64,000 bases of DNA, taken from contig NZ_BLPF01000002.1 in NCBI RefSeq assembly GCF_011764425.1, forward strand, positions 186,001 to 250,000. The letters run 5' to 3'. Positions 16,932 through 25,415 of this stretch are shown here, one piece after another. A program made the position numbers and the translations under genes. Position 1 is the first letter of the stretch; each line of letters starts with the position of its first letter. The DNA comes from Phytohabitans houttuyneae (lineage in GTDB: Bacteria; Actinomycetota; Actinomycetes; Mycobacteriales; Micromonosporaceae). The notes under the pieces are model-generated. The model had not been told where the DNA came from. It saw only the letters and a list, made by a program, of their open reading frames with translations, and made no database searches.

Positions 16932-17593
16932 CTACAACATCTCGACTCGTCCGCTTTCCAGCCGGTAAATCCCACCGACGACGTCGATCCGGCGGGCCGC
17001 AATTGCCTGCTTCAGGTAGTTGGCGTGGCGGAGAGTGGCCAACGTCCGGTGGATGTGACTGCGGGTGACTTTCTCCAGGCTGTGGTCGGCCGATCCGGCT
17101 GCCGGCATCGCCGGAGCGATCTGGTCGATCAGGAACTGGCGGGCGCCCGCCGGCCGGTGTCCGGTGCGGACCGCCGCGCTCGCGGCCGCCACCGCGCGAC
17201 AGTCGTCGTGGCCGAGCACGACCACGAGCGAGACCTGCAGATCGGTCACCGTGAACTCGATCGAACCCATCACGGCGCGGTCGAGCACGTGCCCGGCGGA
17301 ACGGACCACGCAGATCGCGCCAACGCCCTGCCCGAACACGGCTTCCACCGGGACGCGCGCGTCGATACAGCCGACGACGACCGCGAAGGGCTGCGGGTCC
17401 GCGCCGCCGTTGGGGCGCCGGCGGGAGGCGAGTTGCCCAAGGTGAACTGGTGGTTGCCCGCGAGCAGGCGGGCCAGCGCCTCGACCGGGTCCGGCCGGCC
17501 GAGGTGTCGCGACGTCTGTTGCGACGGGATCGGCGCGGCCGTCGGATCGGAGAACAATCGCCCCGGTTCCACAGAAGGAGGATGACACGCCAT
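16932..17593 (-). pseudogene. Beta-class carbonic anhydrase, single-base frameshift
   Basis: The N-terminal frame carries DPVEALARLLAGNHQFTLGN. The catalytic core is in another frame: FAVVVGCIDARVPVEAVFGQG (Cys, Asp-Arg dyad), CVVRSAGHVLDRAVMGSIEF and VVVLGHDDCRAV (His and Cys zinc ligands). All three zinc ligands and the Asp-Arg pair are present. Adding one C/G to the run at 17412-17415 joins them as A-G-A-P-N-G-G-A-D and gives 220 residues. The enzyme would interconvert CO2 and bicarbonate. I expect the real gene to be intact. The start at ATG 17593 is tentative. Confidence 0.82.
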
Positions 17594-17655
17594 CCACCGG
17601 CGCGGGGCCCCTGCCGCCGCCGGCGGGGCCCGCTCCGATGGCCTGGGCCGCGCGG

Positions 17656-18225
17656 TCAGCTGAGGGGGCGCGAGCACCACAGCTGGAAGTCATCCAGATT
17701 GACGTTGTGTTTGCTCAGGACGATCCGCACGACGATGGGTTTGTCGGTGTGGGCGAAGTTCGCAAACTGAACCTGCTGGTAGCGGCCACCGGTGATCGGC
17801 ACGTTCTTGACGGACACGTATGTCCAGGTCGCGGCGTCGATGACCTCGAGGTTGAGGCTGGTGTCGTAGTTTGCCTGCGGCGAGGCCCAGATGTTGGCGC
17901 CGCAGGTGCGCGCCCCGGAGGACCGGTCCAGGGTTATCCGGCGCTCGATCGAGACCCAGCTTCCCGTCGCGGAGTACATGAAAATGGATCCGACGCCGCT
18001 GTGCGCGAGGATTGACGCTTGCGAGGCTTCGATGTTTCCCTGGCCGTTGATGTAGGGCGACCAGCGGTCGAACGGCCGGGACTCAAAGCCCTCGACTACC
18101 GGCCACGCCTCGGCGCTGGCCGGCGCCGCGCCGCTCGTCACGACCGCGACGGTCGCCAGCGCGATCCCCGCGAACGCTCGGGTGAGGCGGCCCCACAACG
18201 ACGGCCGCGCCTTTGAAGACGACAC
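17656..18225 (-). CDS. Secreted beta-rich protein of unknown function
   Basis: This 189-residue protein has a clear signal peptide (LWGRLTRAFAGIALATVAVV, ending ASA). The mature part (WPVVEGFESRPFDRWSPY, GSWVSIERRITLDRSSG, LNLEVIDAATWTYVSVKNVPI, FQLWC) reads like a jelly-roll, carbohydrate-binding-module-like domain with alternating beta strands and two Cys. The GTG start is preceded by GTAGGAGGC. It is divergent from the xylanase-like gene across 134 bp, which suggests joint use in polysaccharide binding or degradation. No catalytic residues can be assigned. Confidence 0.78.
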   Translation of the reverse strand: MSSSKARPSLWGRLTRAFAGIALATVAVVTSGAAPASAEAWPVVEGFESRPFDRWSPYINGQGNIEASQASILAHSGVGSIFMYSATGSWVSIERRITLDRSSGARTCGANIWASPQANYDTSLNLEVIDAATWTYVSVKNVPITGGRYQQVQFANFAHTDKPIVVRIVLSKHNVNLDDFQLWCSRPLS

Positions 18226-18359
18226 TCCTGCCTCCTACGAATCGGGTGCGGAGAGCCTCGCATCGATGCTTCATCGAAACGGCACACGTCCGTCATGGTC
18301 ACGACGGGCAAGACATCGATAAACTTCGCTGTAGGGTCAGGTCGATCGAGGAGGCACGT
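18226..18359. promoter_or_regulatory. Divergent promoter region of secreted protein and xylanase-like gene
   Basis: The spacer contains a 10-bp palindrome GCATCGATGC (18260-18269) and two further CATCGA words (TTCATCGAAA, ACATCGATAA). The repeated CATCGA could be a regulator site for both secreted genes. This is suggestive only. Confidence 0.35.
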
Positions 18360-19054
18360 ATGTCCGACGCCCCCGTCCGTTCGAAGAGCCGTGGACGCCG
18401 TCTGCGGCGGCTGTTTGGCAGTGCCTGTGTCGTGGCGCTGGTCGCCGCCGCCTCCGCGGTGGTCATGCCGGGCAGCGCGCAGGCGGCGATCACCTCGAAC
18501 CAGACCGGCTGGCACGACAACCACTACTACACCCTCTGGACCGATTCACCCGGAACCGTCGCCATGGATCTGGGACCCGGTGGCAACTACCGCGTCGCGT
18601 GGAACGGCACCTACGAGTTCTTCGCCGGCAAGGGCTGGAACCCCGGCGGGCGCGGCATCGTGGCCTACTGGGGCAGCTTCAACCCGAGCGGCAACGCGTA
18701 CCTGGCCCTGCACGGCTGGACGAAGAACCCGCTTGTCGAGTACAAGATCGTCGAGAGCTGGGGCAGTTGGCGTCCTCCGGGCGGTCCGGGCTTCCGGGGC
18801 ACGCTCGTGACCGACGGCGGTGTCTACGACATATACATGACGCAGCGCACGGGGTGCCCGGCATCAACACGTATCGCCAGTACTGGAGCGTCCGGCAGGC
18901 AAAGCGGGTGGGCGGCGCCATCACCGTGGGAAATCACTTCGACGCGTGGGCCCGCCTCGGGATGGACCTCGGCACCCACGACTACCAGATCATGGCCACA
19001 TGGGGCTACCAGAGCAGCGGTACCTCGAACATCACGGTCAGCCGTCCACATTGA
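18360..19054 (+). pseudogene. GH11 xylanase-like protein, frameshifted, acid/base Glu replaced
   Basis: An Arg-rich signal peptide ([18 protein letters not shown], ending AQA) leads into a GH11 domain with [29 protein letters not shown] and the nucleophile block [13 protein letters not shown] (Glu127). The last third ([32 protein letters not shown]) is in another frame. One G added to the run at 18851-18854 joins T-G-V-P-G-I-N-T-Y and gives 231 residues. The conserved acid/base motif ATEGYQSSG reads ATWGYQSSG, so the second catalytic Glu is Trp. Even if the frameshift is an artefact, normal hydrolysis is unlikely. It might bind xylan or act differently. Confidence 0.85.
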
Positions 19055-19169
19055 GCGTGCTGCTGGAGACCTTTGTGGACCGGTACGGCAAAACGCGTCG
19101 ACGCGAGCGTGGCGAGGTTGGTGTCCGAGCAGTTCCGGACATGATCCGGGTCGCGTGCGATGATCGTTC

Positions 19170-19949
19170 GTGCGCGTGATGATGGCGACCGACGCGGGAC
19201 ACCCGGGGCGGCCCAACGAGGACTTCGCCGGTGCCGTACCGGCCGGAATGGTCCTGGTCGACGGCGCTGGCGGCATCGCCGGCGCCGACAGGGTCTGCCG
19301 GCACGGCGTGAGCTGGTACGCGACCCGCCTCGGCGGCGCCGTGCTCGGAGCGCTGTCCCAGGACCGGAGCCTGCGCGAGGTGCTGGCCGAGAGCATCGTG
19401 CGGGTCACCGACGAGCACCGCGACACGTGCGACGTCGCCGACCCGATCAGCCCGTACGCAGCCGTGGCGATCCTGCGATTCTCCGGCGGGCTCGTCGAGC
19501 ACCTGGTGCTCGGTGACGCGGTGGCGGTCGTCGGCCGGGCGGGAGGCGGCGAGCCGCTTGTGGCCCACGATGCGCGCGAGCTGGTCATCGCCCGCGACTT
19601 CGAGACCCGGCTGAAGAGCGTTGCCGAGGGCAGCGACGAGTACCGGCGGCTGCTGCGGGAGTTGCGGGCCCACCGCAACCACCCCGGCGGCTATTGGGTG
19701 GCCAAGGATGACCCGCGTGCGGTCGACGAGGCGATCGTCGGCAGTTGCCCGGCGGACGAGGTGACGGTGGCGGCGCTGCTCAGCAACGGTGCGAGCCGGC
19801 TCGTGGACACCTTCGCGCTCACCGGTTGGGCGGGACTGCTGCGGCTGCTGGCGGCCGAGGGACCCGAAGAGATCATCCGGCGGGTCAGGGAGGCCGAGGC
19901 CCGCGCCGACGTCGCCACCGACGACGCGACGATCATCTGCCGTGGTTGA
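19170..19949 (+). CDS. PP2C-like phosphatase-fold protein
   Basis: This 259-residue protein opens MMATDAGHPGRPNEDFAGAVPAGMVLVDGAGG, which has the PP2C pattern of an N-terminal strand, an NED metal ligand and an hhDGxGG motif. It ends ADVATDDATIICRG, the PP2C DDxT motif. The central Asp motif is degenerate (LGDAVAVV). It is probably a metal-dependent Ser/Thr phosphatase or a pseudo-phosphatase that senses a partner. GTG start. No kinase gene is adjacent, so the substrate is unknown. Confidence 0.78.
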   Translation: MRVMMATDAGHPGRPNEDFAGAVPAGMVLVDGAGGIAGADRVCRHGVSWYATRLGGAVLGALSQDRSLREVLAESIVRVTDEHRDTCDVADPISPYAAVAILRFSGGLVEHLVLGDAVAVVGRAGGGEPLVAHDARELVIARDFETRLKSVAEGSDEYRRLLRELRAHRNHPGGYWVAKDDPRAVDEAIVGSCPADEVTVAALLSNGASRLVDTFALTGWAGLLRLLAAEGPEEIIRRVREAEARADVATDDATIICRG

Positions 19950-20048
19950 GCAAGGAACGCCTGGCGGAAGGGGTGCGTGAACGGATCGATGCGATACCTG
20001 TGAAAGCTCGCCGTGAAACTGGGCCCACCTCGACCGAAGGAGACCCAG

Positions 20049-20663
20049 ATGACGCGGCATCCCGCGCGTGGATCCCGCCGAACCATCGGCCCGCTGGCGC
20101 GGCGGCTGGGCGTGCCCGCCGCGGCGGTGATTCTCGGCGCGCTGTTCGCGCCCGGTCCGGCGCACGCCGCGATGGAGCGGACGCCGGCCGACAACGCGAC
20201 CCACGACTACTGCTTCACCAGTGGTTTCGTCACCGCCGACGAGATCGCGACCTCGATGATGGTGTCGGGGCTGGCGTCGCCGACGGACATGTCGGTGACC
20301 TTCCGCGGCGACTGCGGCACGGGTGCCCGCGGGGCCAGCACCGTCGACGTCTGGTTCATCGAGACGACCGCTCTGGCCCCCGGCGTACGCGGGCAGATGC
20401 AGTGCCAGGTGCCGGTCCGGGTTGGCGGCAACGTCGTCTGCGACACCGCCGACATCAAGATTGACTACGCGGAGATCGTCGCGCAGGGGGGTCCGCGGGC
20501 GGCGAACTACGAGAAGACCATCCTGCACGAGATCGGGCACAGCGTCGGTCTGGTCGACCACAACGGCGATACCTGCGTGATGAAGCAGGGCCCGGTTGGC
20601 GACATCCTGTCGGAGCGGCGGTTCTCCACGTCCGACATCGCCACGATCAACGCGCACTACTAG
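20049..20663 (+). CDS. Secreted zinc metalloprotease (metzincin-like)
   Basis: This 204-residue exported protein has an Arg-containing signal peptide ending at AHA. The zinc site is HEIGHSVGLVDHNGD (HExxHxxGxxDH/N), followed by the Met-turn-like TCVM, typical of small metzincin-type endopeptidases. Several Cys in the mature part (DYCFTSG, GDCGTG, MQCQV, VVCDT) could form disulphides. A GAAGGAGA Shine-Dalgarno fixes ATG 20049. It is followed 12 bp later by a lipoprotein gene, so a cotranscribed export pair is likely. Confidence 0.85.
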   Translation: MTRHPARGSRRTIGPLARRLGVPAAAVILGALFAPGPAHAAMERTPADNATHDYCFTSGFVTADEIATSMMVSGLASPTDMSVTFRGDCGTGARGASTVDVWFIETTALAPGVRGQMQCQVPVRVGGNVVCDTADIKIDYAEIVAQGGPRAANYEKTILHEIGHSVGLVDHNGDTCVMKQGPVGDILSERRFSTSDIATINAHY

Positions 20664-20675
20664 GAGACGGCGCGC

Positions 20676-21326
20676 ATGCCACGCACTCTCGCGGGGGCCC
20701 TTGCGGCGCTGCTGGCACTCACCGGCGTGGTCAGCTGCGGGGAGCCCACCACGCCGGACGCGGACCCGGCCGGCTCCGTCCGCGCGCTGGTCAACGAGGC
20801 GGGCCGGCACTGGCACGTGGAGTTCACGCCGCTGGCCTCGCCGGCCGACGCGGTGCGACGCGCCGACCTCATCGTGACGGGGACCCTCGTCGACGTGACC
20901 GAGGGCATCACTGTCGAGCGTCCGGACGGCGCCGACGGTGACGTCTGGGCGACCTTCGAGGTGCGGGTGGAGCGCGTGCTCTCCGGCGAGGCACCCGCGC
21001 AAGCCGTGATCCACGTCGCGGTCGGCAAGGATGTGGCGGTGACGGCGGACCGCCTCGCCGCCCTCAACCCCCAGGCAAAAGCCGTTATGGTACTGGCGGA
21101 TCGCAGCGGCTGGGAGCCGGACGCCGACGTCCGGGTGACCCGCCCCGCCGGCATACCCGCCACCGCGCCGCTCTTTATGGCGTACACGGACGGCATGTGG
21201 CTGCAAGGACCGAAAGACGACCGCATGTACGCGATCCAGACCGAACCGGCCGACCTACCACCGCCCTGGTCCGCACCGACCACTGTGGAACAGTTCGCGG
21301 AGCGGATCACGGCCGCCGGCTCTTGA
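20676..21326 (+). CDS. Putative lipoprotein
   Basis: This 216-residue protein has a signal peptide with the lipobox LTGVVSC, so the mature protein would be lipid-anchored at Cys21. The rest (RADLIVTGTLVDVTEGIT, VWATFEVRVERVLSGEAP, AKAVMVLADRSGWEP) is a small beta-barrel-like domain with an OB-like pattern often seen in actinomycete secreted proteins; no enzyme motif is visible. A TAGGAGA Shine-Dalgarno overlaps the upstream protease stop, so the two genes are coupled. Confidence 0.8.
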   Translation: MPRTLAGALAALLALTGVVSCGEPTTPDADPAGSVRALVNEAGRHWHVEFTPLASPADAVRRADLIVTGTLVDVTEGITVERPDGADGDVWATFEVRVERVLSGEAPAQAVIHVAVGKDVAVTADRLAALNPQAKAVMVLADRSGWEPDADVRVTRPAGIPATAPLFMAYTDGMWLQGPKDDRMYAIQTEPADLPPPWSAPTTVEQFAERITAAGS

Positions 21327-21427
21327 GGCCGGATCTTCGTGGTACACCTGGAGCATCTCGCCAAGCCGGCGTCCCGCCGCGGCGCGCGACCGAGCGTCGA
21401 CGGCGTGAAGCGACGAAAGGTCTATGG

Positions 21428-22150
21428 ATGATGCTGCTGGAGAACCGTACCGCGATCGTCCACGGCGGTAGCGGCTCCGTCGGTTCCGCTGTAGCGCGGG
21501 CGTTCGCGATCCAGGGCGCGGACGTGCACCTGACCGGTCGCACCCGGGCGAGCCTCGAGGAGGTCGCCGCCAGCATCCGCGGGGCGGGCGGCGTCGCACA
21601 CGTCGACGTCCTCGACGTCCTCGACCGGGACGCGGTCGAACGGCACGCCGCCGCCGTGGCCAGCAGCGGCGGTATCGACATCTGCTTCAACGCCACCTTC
21701 AACGACGACGTCCAGGGCACGCCGCTGCTCGACATGCCGGTCGACGACGTCATGCAGCCGGTCGCCAAGGCCATCACGTCGAGCTTGACCGTCGCCACCG
21801 CGGCCGCACGCCACATGGTCCAACGCGGTACCGGAGTCATCCTGGTCATGGGCGGAGGGCGCGAGGCCATCCCCAACCTCGGCGGCTCCCACGTCGCCTG
21901 GGCCGCGCTGGCGGGCCTGTGCCGGCAGCTCGCCGCCGAGCTCGGACCACGCGGCGTGCGGGTGGCGTGGCTGCTGTCGCCGGGCTCGCCGGAGCCCGGC
22001 GAGCCCGACCCAGAAGCGGACCGGCTGCTGCTCCCGCGGCGCCCGAGCTACGAGCAGGTCGGCAACGTCGCCGTCTTCGCCGCCTCCGACTGGGCCGCGA
22101 CGATGACGGCGACCGAGATCAACCTCACCGCGGGCGCCGTCATCGACTAG
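21428..22150 (+). CDS. Atypical short-chain dehydrogenase (SDR) without catalytic Tyr-Lys
   Basis: This 240-residue SDR-fold protein binds a dinucleotide at HGGSGSVGSAVARAFAIQGA and continues with VHLTGRTRASLEEVA, VDVLDRDAV and IDICFNAT. Where the family has Ser and YxxxK, this protein has GGREAIPNLGGSHVAWAALAG, so the Tyr and Lys are replaced (HVAWA). The C-terminal WAATMTATEINLTAGAVID matches the usual SDR end. It may therefore be an NAD(P)-sensing or non-canonical member. ATG 21428 or 21431. It stands alone between the lipoprotein gene and the IS element. Confidence 0.82.
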   Translation: MMLLENRTAIVHGGSGSVGSAVARAFAIQGADVHLTGRTRASLEEVAASIRGAGGVAHVDVLDVLDRDAVERHAAAVASSGGIDICFNATFNDDVQGTPLLDMPVDDVMQPVAKAITSSLTVATAAARHMVQRGTGVILVMGGGREAIPNLGGSHVAWAALAGLCRQLAAELGPRGVRVAWLLSPGSPEPGEPDPEADRLLLPRRPSYEQVGNVAVFAASDWAATMTATEINLTAGAVID

Positions 22151-22440
22151 GGCGGTGTCCACTGTGGTTCGCCGGAACGTCAGTGGCCATCGCAGAAAGA
22201 GCTTTGGGGCCAGGTGGGCGCTCCGTCCACAACCGAGCGGGGTGGTTGCCGATGCCCGTTGCCGATCAAGAAAGCAGGCAGATCGGCCGGAGTTGACCGC
22301 CCGGGGCGATTTGGGCGAGCGCAGGGGGTGAACAACGGTCTGGACCACACTGGTTCCTTGATCGGTGTCAACAAAGGTCCCATAGAGCAGCCGCCTCACC
22401 CTCCGTGGTCGCCCAGCTCAACGCAGGAGCCCGCTCCGGC

Positions 22441-22493
22441 AGATCTTGGCAAGTTAGCGTCGAAATGGCGGGGTCAACCGGTGGTTGCAACGC
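22441..22493 (+). repeat. IS30 terminal inverted repeat, left
   Basis: It matches the reverse complement of the right end over about 50 bp with scattered mismatches. The shared blocks are AGATCTTGG, AGTTAGC, TGGCGG and GGTGGTTGC. Confidence 0.8.
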
Positions 22494-23512
22494 CTAGGAG
22501 CTGGGCCATCTTCTCACTGGGGGTGGCCCAGGCCAAGGTTTGGCGGGGGCGGCTGTTGAGTTCGTCGGCGACGGTGTCCAGGTCGGTTTGGCTGATGGTG
22601 GTGAAGTCGGTACGGCCTTTGGGGAAGTATTGGCGTAGTAGGCCGTTGGTGTTCTCGTTGCTGCCGCGTTGCCACGGTGATCGGGGGTCGCAGAAGTAGA
22701 CCGGGCAGCCGGTAGCCGTCGTGAATTGCAGGTGGCGGGCCATCTCCGTGCCTTGGTCCCAGGTCAGTGAGGCCCGCAGCCGCTCGGGTAGCCAGCTCAT
22801 CGCGGTGGCCAACTGGGCGATGACATGCTCGGAGACCTTGCCGTCGGGTAACCCGACCAGGATCACGAACCGGGTATGCCGCTCCACCAGCGTCGCGATC
22901 GCTGAACCGCCGGCACCGCGGCCGCCTTCGAGCAGATCACCTTCCCAATGCCCGGGCACCGCCCGATCACCGGCCTCGGCCGGACGGGCGGAGATATTCA
23001 ACCCCAGCCAGGGCCGCTGCGAGCGGACCGGCCCACCATCGACCGGCCGAGCCCGACGCCGGGCCCGCCCGGACCGTAACGCCACCTGCCGAGCCAACTC
23101 CCCGCGTAGGTTCCCCCGCGCCTGCAGATAGATCGCCTGGTAGATCGTCTCGTGCGACACCCACATCTCCGGCTCGTCCGGGAACTCCACCCGTAACCGG
23201 GCCGCGATCTGCTGCGGTGACCAACGCCGCCGCAACCACCCCAGCACCACCTCCCGCAACCGACCCGACCCGACCAGCCTGGCCCGCTTCGGCCGCCGCG
23301 ACCGCAGATAACACCGGTAATCAGCCACGCTGGCTCGATACCGCTGACCGTACTGCTCATCCGCACGAACCTCCCGCGACACCGTCGAACGATGCCGCCC
23401 CAACCGCCGCGCGATCGACCCGATCGACTCACCACCAGCCCGACCCAACGCAATCTGCTCACGCTCAGCAAAAACTCAACCGCGCCGCCACCACACCACC
23501 CACCAAGATCAT
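22474..23512 (-). pseudogene. IS30-family transposase, frame disrupted at an A5 run
   Basis: A DDE transposase with an N-terminal helix-turn-helix (GESIGSIARRLGRHRSTVSREVR) and the catalytic residues in GHWEGDLLEG (Asp), TWDQGTEMARH (Asp) and GSNENTNGLLRQYFPKG (Glu). The natural start is ATG 23512 (MILVGGVVAARLSF), but AAAAA at 23470-23474 (T5 in the gene) adds one base; with T4 the frame continues F-A-E-R-E-Q-I-A-L. One extra base gives a stop in the C-terminal frame just upstream, so only internal TTG or ATT starts remain. It could be an inactive copy, an error or a slippage site. Restored length is 345 residues. Confidence 0.82.
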
Positions 23513-23518
23513 CAAAGA

Positions 23519-23571
23519 GTGTCGCAACCACCGATTGAAACCGCCAATGGCGGGCTAACTCACCAAGATCT
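23519..23571 (-). repeat. IS30 terminal inverted repeat, right
   Basis: Inverted partner of 22441-22493. It overlaps the transposase upstream region, which is usual for IS30 elements. Confidence 0.8.
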
Positions 23572-23963
23572 CGAAGCGCACGGCCGGCACCTGATCGGCC
23601 GTCACCGACCGCGACGACGGCGCCGAACCGCGGACGGACTCGCGCGTTCCCGCCTCGAATGATCTGCAGAAGCACGCGTAGGGAGATCAGAGGCTACTGC
23701 GGCGCGGACCGTGAGCTGGGAGGACACCGGAAGCCGTCGCACGGCAAGTAATCTCCACTCCGAAAGTCGGGCTGCCCCCGTAGGGGCAGCAAATGACCAC
23801 GATCTCAACGCGCCCGGCGGTTGAGGTGGGCGACCGCGGAGGGTGAGGCCGCGGGAGCAACGGTCCGGACCACGACGGACGTCGCGGTAGCTCGGATCTG
23901 TTTCGAATTAGATCTTCTGAAAGGGCTACCACCCCCTGACGCCGAAGGTCTCCAGCGGGGCCG
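23572..23963. other. Non-coding region beside the IS element
   Basis: No supported gene on either strand. Around 23880-23930 it is AT-richer (TTTCGAATTAGATCTTCTGAAAGG) than the surroundings, perhaps the far side of an old insertion or a terminator zone. Confidence 0.35.
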
Positions 23964-24833
23964 TTACGCGGGTTCGATGGGTAGCCAGAGCTCGCAGGTG
24001 GCGGTGCTGAAGTCGTCCGCGCGTTCGAGGACGGTGACGATCGAGGGGCCTGGCCGCAGCCGCCAGGGGTTGGCGGGAAACCACTCGGTCGCGGTCGCGG
24101 CCCAGGTCTTCTGCAGGGCCTGCGGGTGGGGTCCGGCGGTGCGGAAGACCGCCCACCTGCCGGCCGGCACCTCGATGGCGTCGAGGTCGTCCGGCGTGGG
24201 GGTGTCCCGGGAGATGGCGACGCCGTGCAGGTAGGTCAGCTCGCTGCCCTCGGTGGCGTCGGGGTCGACGTCGTCGCTGATCTGCAGCAGGCCCGCCGGT
24301 TCGGTGTCGCTGAGGGCTTTCAACCGCTGATGGGCCTGCTGTGGCAGTGCGGTGATGTGCTGCTGGATGTGCGGGTTGACGCCGTGGTGGATGAGCGGGA
24401 CCCGGGCTGCGTGCCCGACCAGCCGGAACGCGGGGCGGTCGACGATGCGGGTGTCCATGGGGTTGCTCCCTTCGACGGTCAGGCGGAACCTGAGCTGCGG
24501 TTGTGTGCGAAGGGGGCCTCCGTCGCGGCGGACGTCGCTGGGACCGGCGCCGTGGACCGCGCGGAACGCACGTCCGAACGCCTCGGTCGAGCTGTAGCCG
24601 TGCCGCACGGCGATGCTCAGCAGATCGTCCTGGCCGCGGATGACGTCGGCGGCGGCGACGGTCATGCGGCGCCGGCGCGCGTACTCCGACAGCGGCATGC
24701 CGGCCAGCGTCGAGAACATCCGGCGCAGGTGGTACTCGGTCGTGCCGAGCGCCGTGGCCAGGCCGGTGACGTCGAACTCCTCGCCGAGGTGCTCCTCGAC
24801 CAGATCGACAAGCCGGTTGAGTGCCGAGATCAT
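23964..24833 (-). CDS. AraC-family regulator with GyrI-like ligand domain
   Basis: This 289-residue fusion has an N-terminal AraC DNA-binding domain (LVDLVEEHLGEEFDVTGLATALGTTEYHLRRMFS, then SIAVRHGYSSTEAFGRAFRAVHG) and, from about residue 125, a GyrI/SOUL-like effector-binding domain (DTRIVDRPAFRLVGHAARV, TYLHGVAISRDTPTPDDLDAIEVPAGRWAVFR). This layout is that of multidrug-sensing activators such as Rob/SAV2435-like proteins. ATG 24833 is supported by GGGAGG. It is a single gene; its target is not obvious. Confidence 0.9.
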   Translation of the reverse strand: MISALNRLVDLVEEHLGEEFDVTGLATALGTTEYHLRRMFSTLAGMPLSEYARRRRMTVAAADVIRGQDDLLSIAVRHGYSSTEAFGRAFRAVHGAGPSDVRRDGGPLRTQPQLRFRLTVEGSNPMDTRIVDRPAFRLVGHAARVPLIHHGVNPHIQQHITALPQQAHQRLKALSDTEPAGLLQISDDVDPDATEGSELTYLHGVAISRDTPTPDDLDAIEVPAGRWAVFRTAGPHPQALQKTWAATATEWFPANPWRLRPGPSIVTVLERADDFSTATCELWLPIEPA

Positions 24834-24904
24834 GAGGCCTCCCATCGGCCTCAACTCTGGCGGAAGCCACCCCGGCAACGCCCGACCGCCACGGTCCGAT
24901 CCGA

Positions 24905-25240
24905 TCAGTGGCCGGGGGTACGCAGCACCGTGTCGAGACGGCCGTCGCGGTCACTGTCGATGTAGGTGATGTCCGGCACTCCGTCGCCGTCCAGGTCGAG
25001 CTGCACCACGTCGGCGATGCCGTCACCGTCGAAGTCGGTGACCACCTCCACCGAGCCGTCCTGGTGCCGGCTCACGATCGAGCGACCCGCGGTGTCGACC
25101 TGCGGTCGCGGCGCGAGGGTCGGCGCCGGGCCACGTCCGATTGCGTCGCTGGCCGGCTCCACGTCGGAGCTGGCCGGGTCGATCTCCTCTTCGGAGGGGT
25201 AGACGCCGCCGCGCAACGTGGGATCAAGGTGGCTGCTCAT
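24905..25240 (-). CDS. Acidic DxDxDG calcium-loop repeat protein
   Basis: This protein of about 111 residues has an acidic, Pro-rich N-terminal half (EEEIDPASSDVEPASDAIG) and a C-terminal half with three tandem calcium-loop repeats of 12 residues: DFDGDGIADVVQ, DLDGDGVPDITY and DSDRDGRLDTVL. These are FG-GAP/thrombospondin-type-3-like loops. No signal peptide is seen, so it may act in the cytoplasm as a small calcium-binding protein or leave by another route. Cofactor and partner are inferred. Confidence 0.72.
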   Translation of the reverse strand: MSSHLDPTLRGGVYPSEEEIDPASSDVEPASDAIGRGPAPTLAPRPQVDTAGRSIVSRHQDGSVEVVTDFDGDGIADVVQLDLDGDGVPDITYIDSDRDGRLDTVLRTPGH

Positions 25241-25415
25241 CGACGTACCGTTCCCTGATCGTGCCGGCGGTAACCGTCGACACGGAGCGAGGCGGTGGTG
25301 CGACACAGCGCAACCGGCCCGCGCGCCCGCTTCCTAAAGGGTTAAGCCGCATGGACAAAAGGCGCTGGGCTAGTCGCGCCATATTGTATTTGCGGCGCCT
25401 GGATAAACTCGGTCC

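Larger units (their letters stand above)
22441..23571. mobile_element. IS30-family insertion sequence
   Basis: The element is about 1.13 kb, with one transposase gene on the minus strand between imperfect terminal inverted repeats of about 53 bp (22441-22493 and 23519-23571). Both ends begin AGATCTTGG and share GAGTTAGC/AAGTTAGC, TGGCGG and GGTGGTTGC blocks. Exact outer borders are uncertain by a few bases because no clear short target duplication is visible. Confidence 0.85.
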
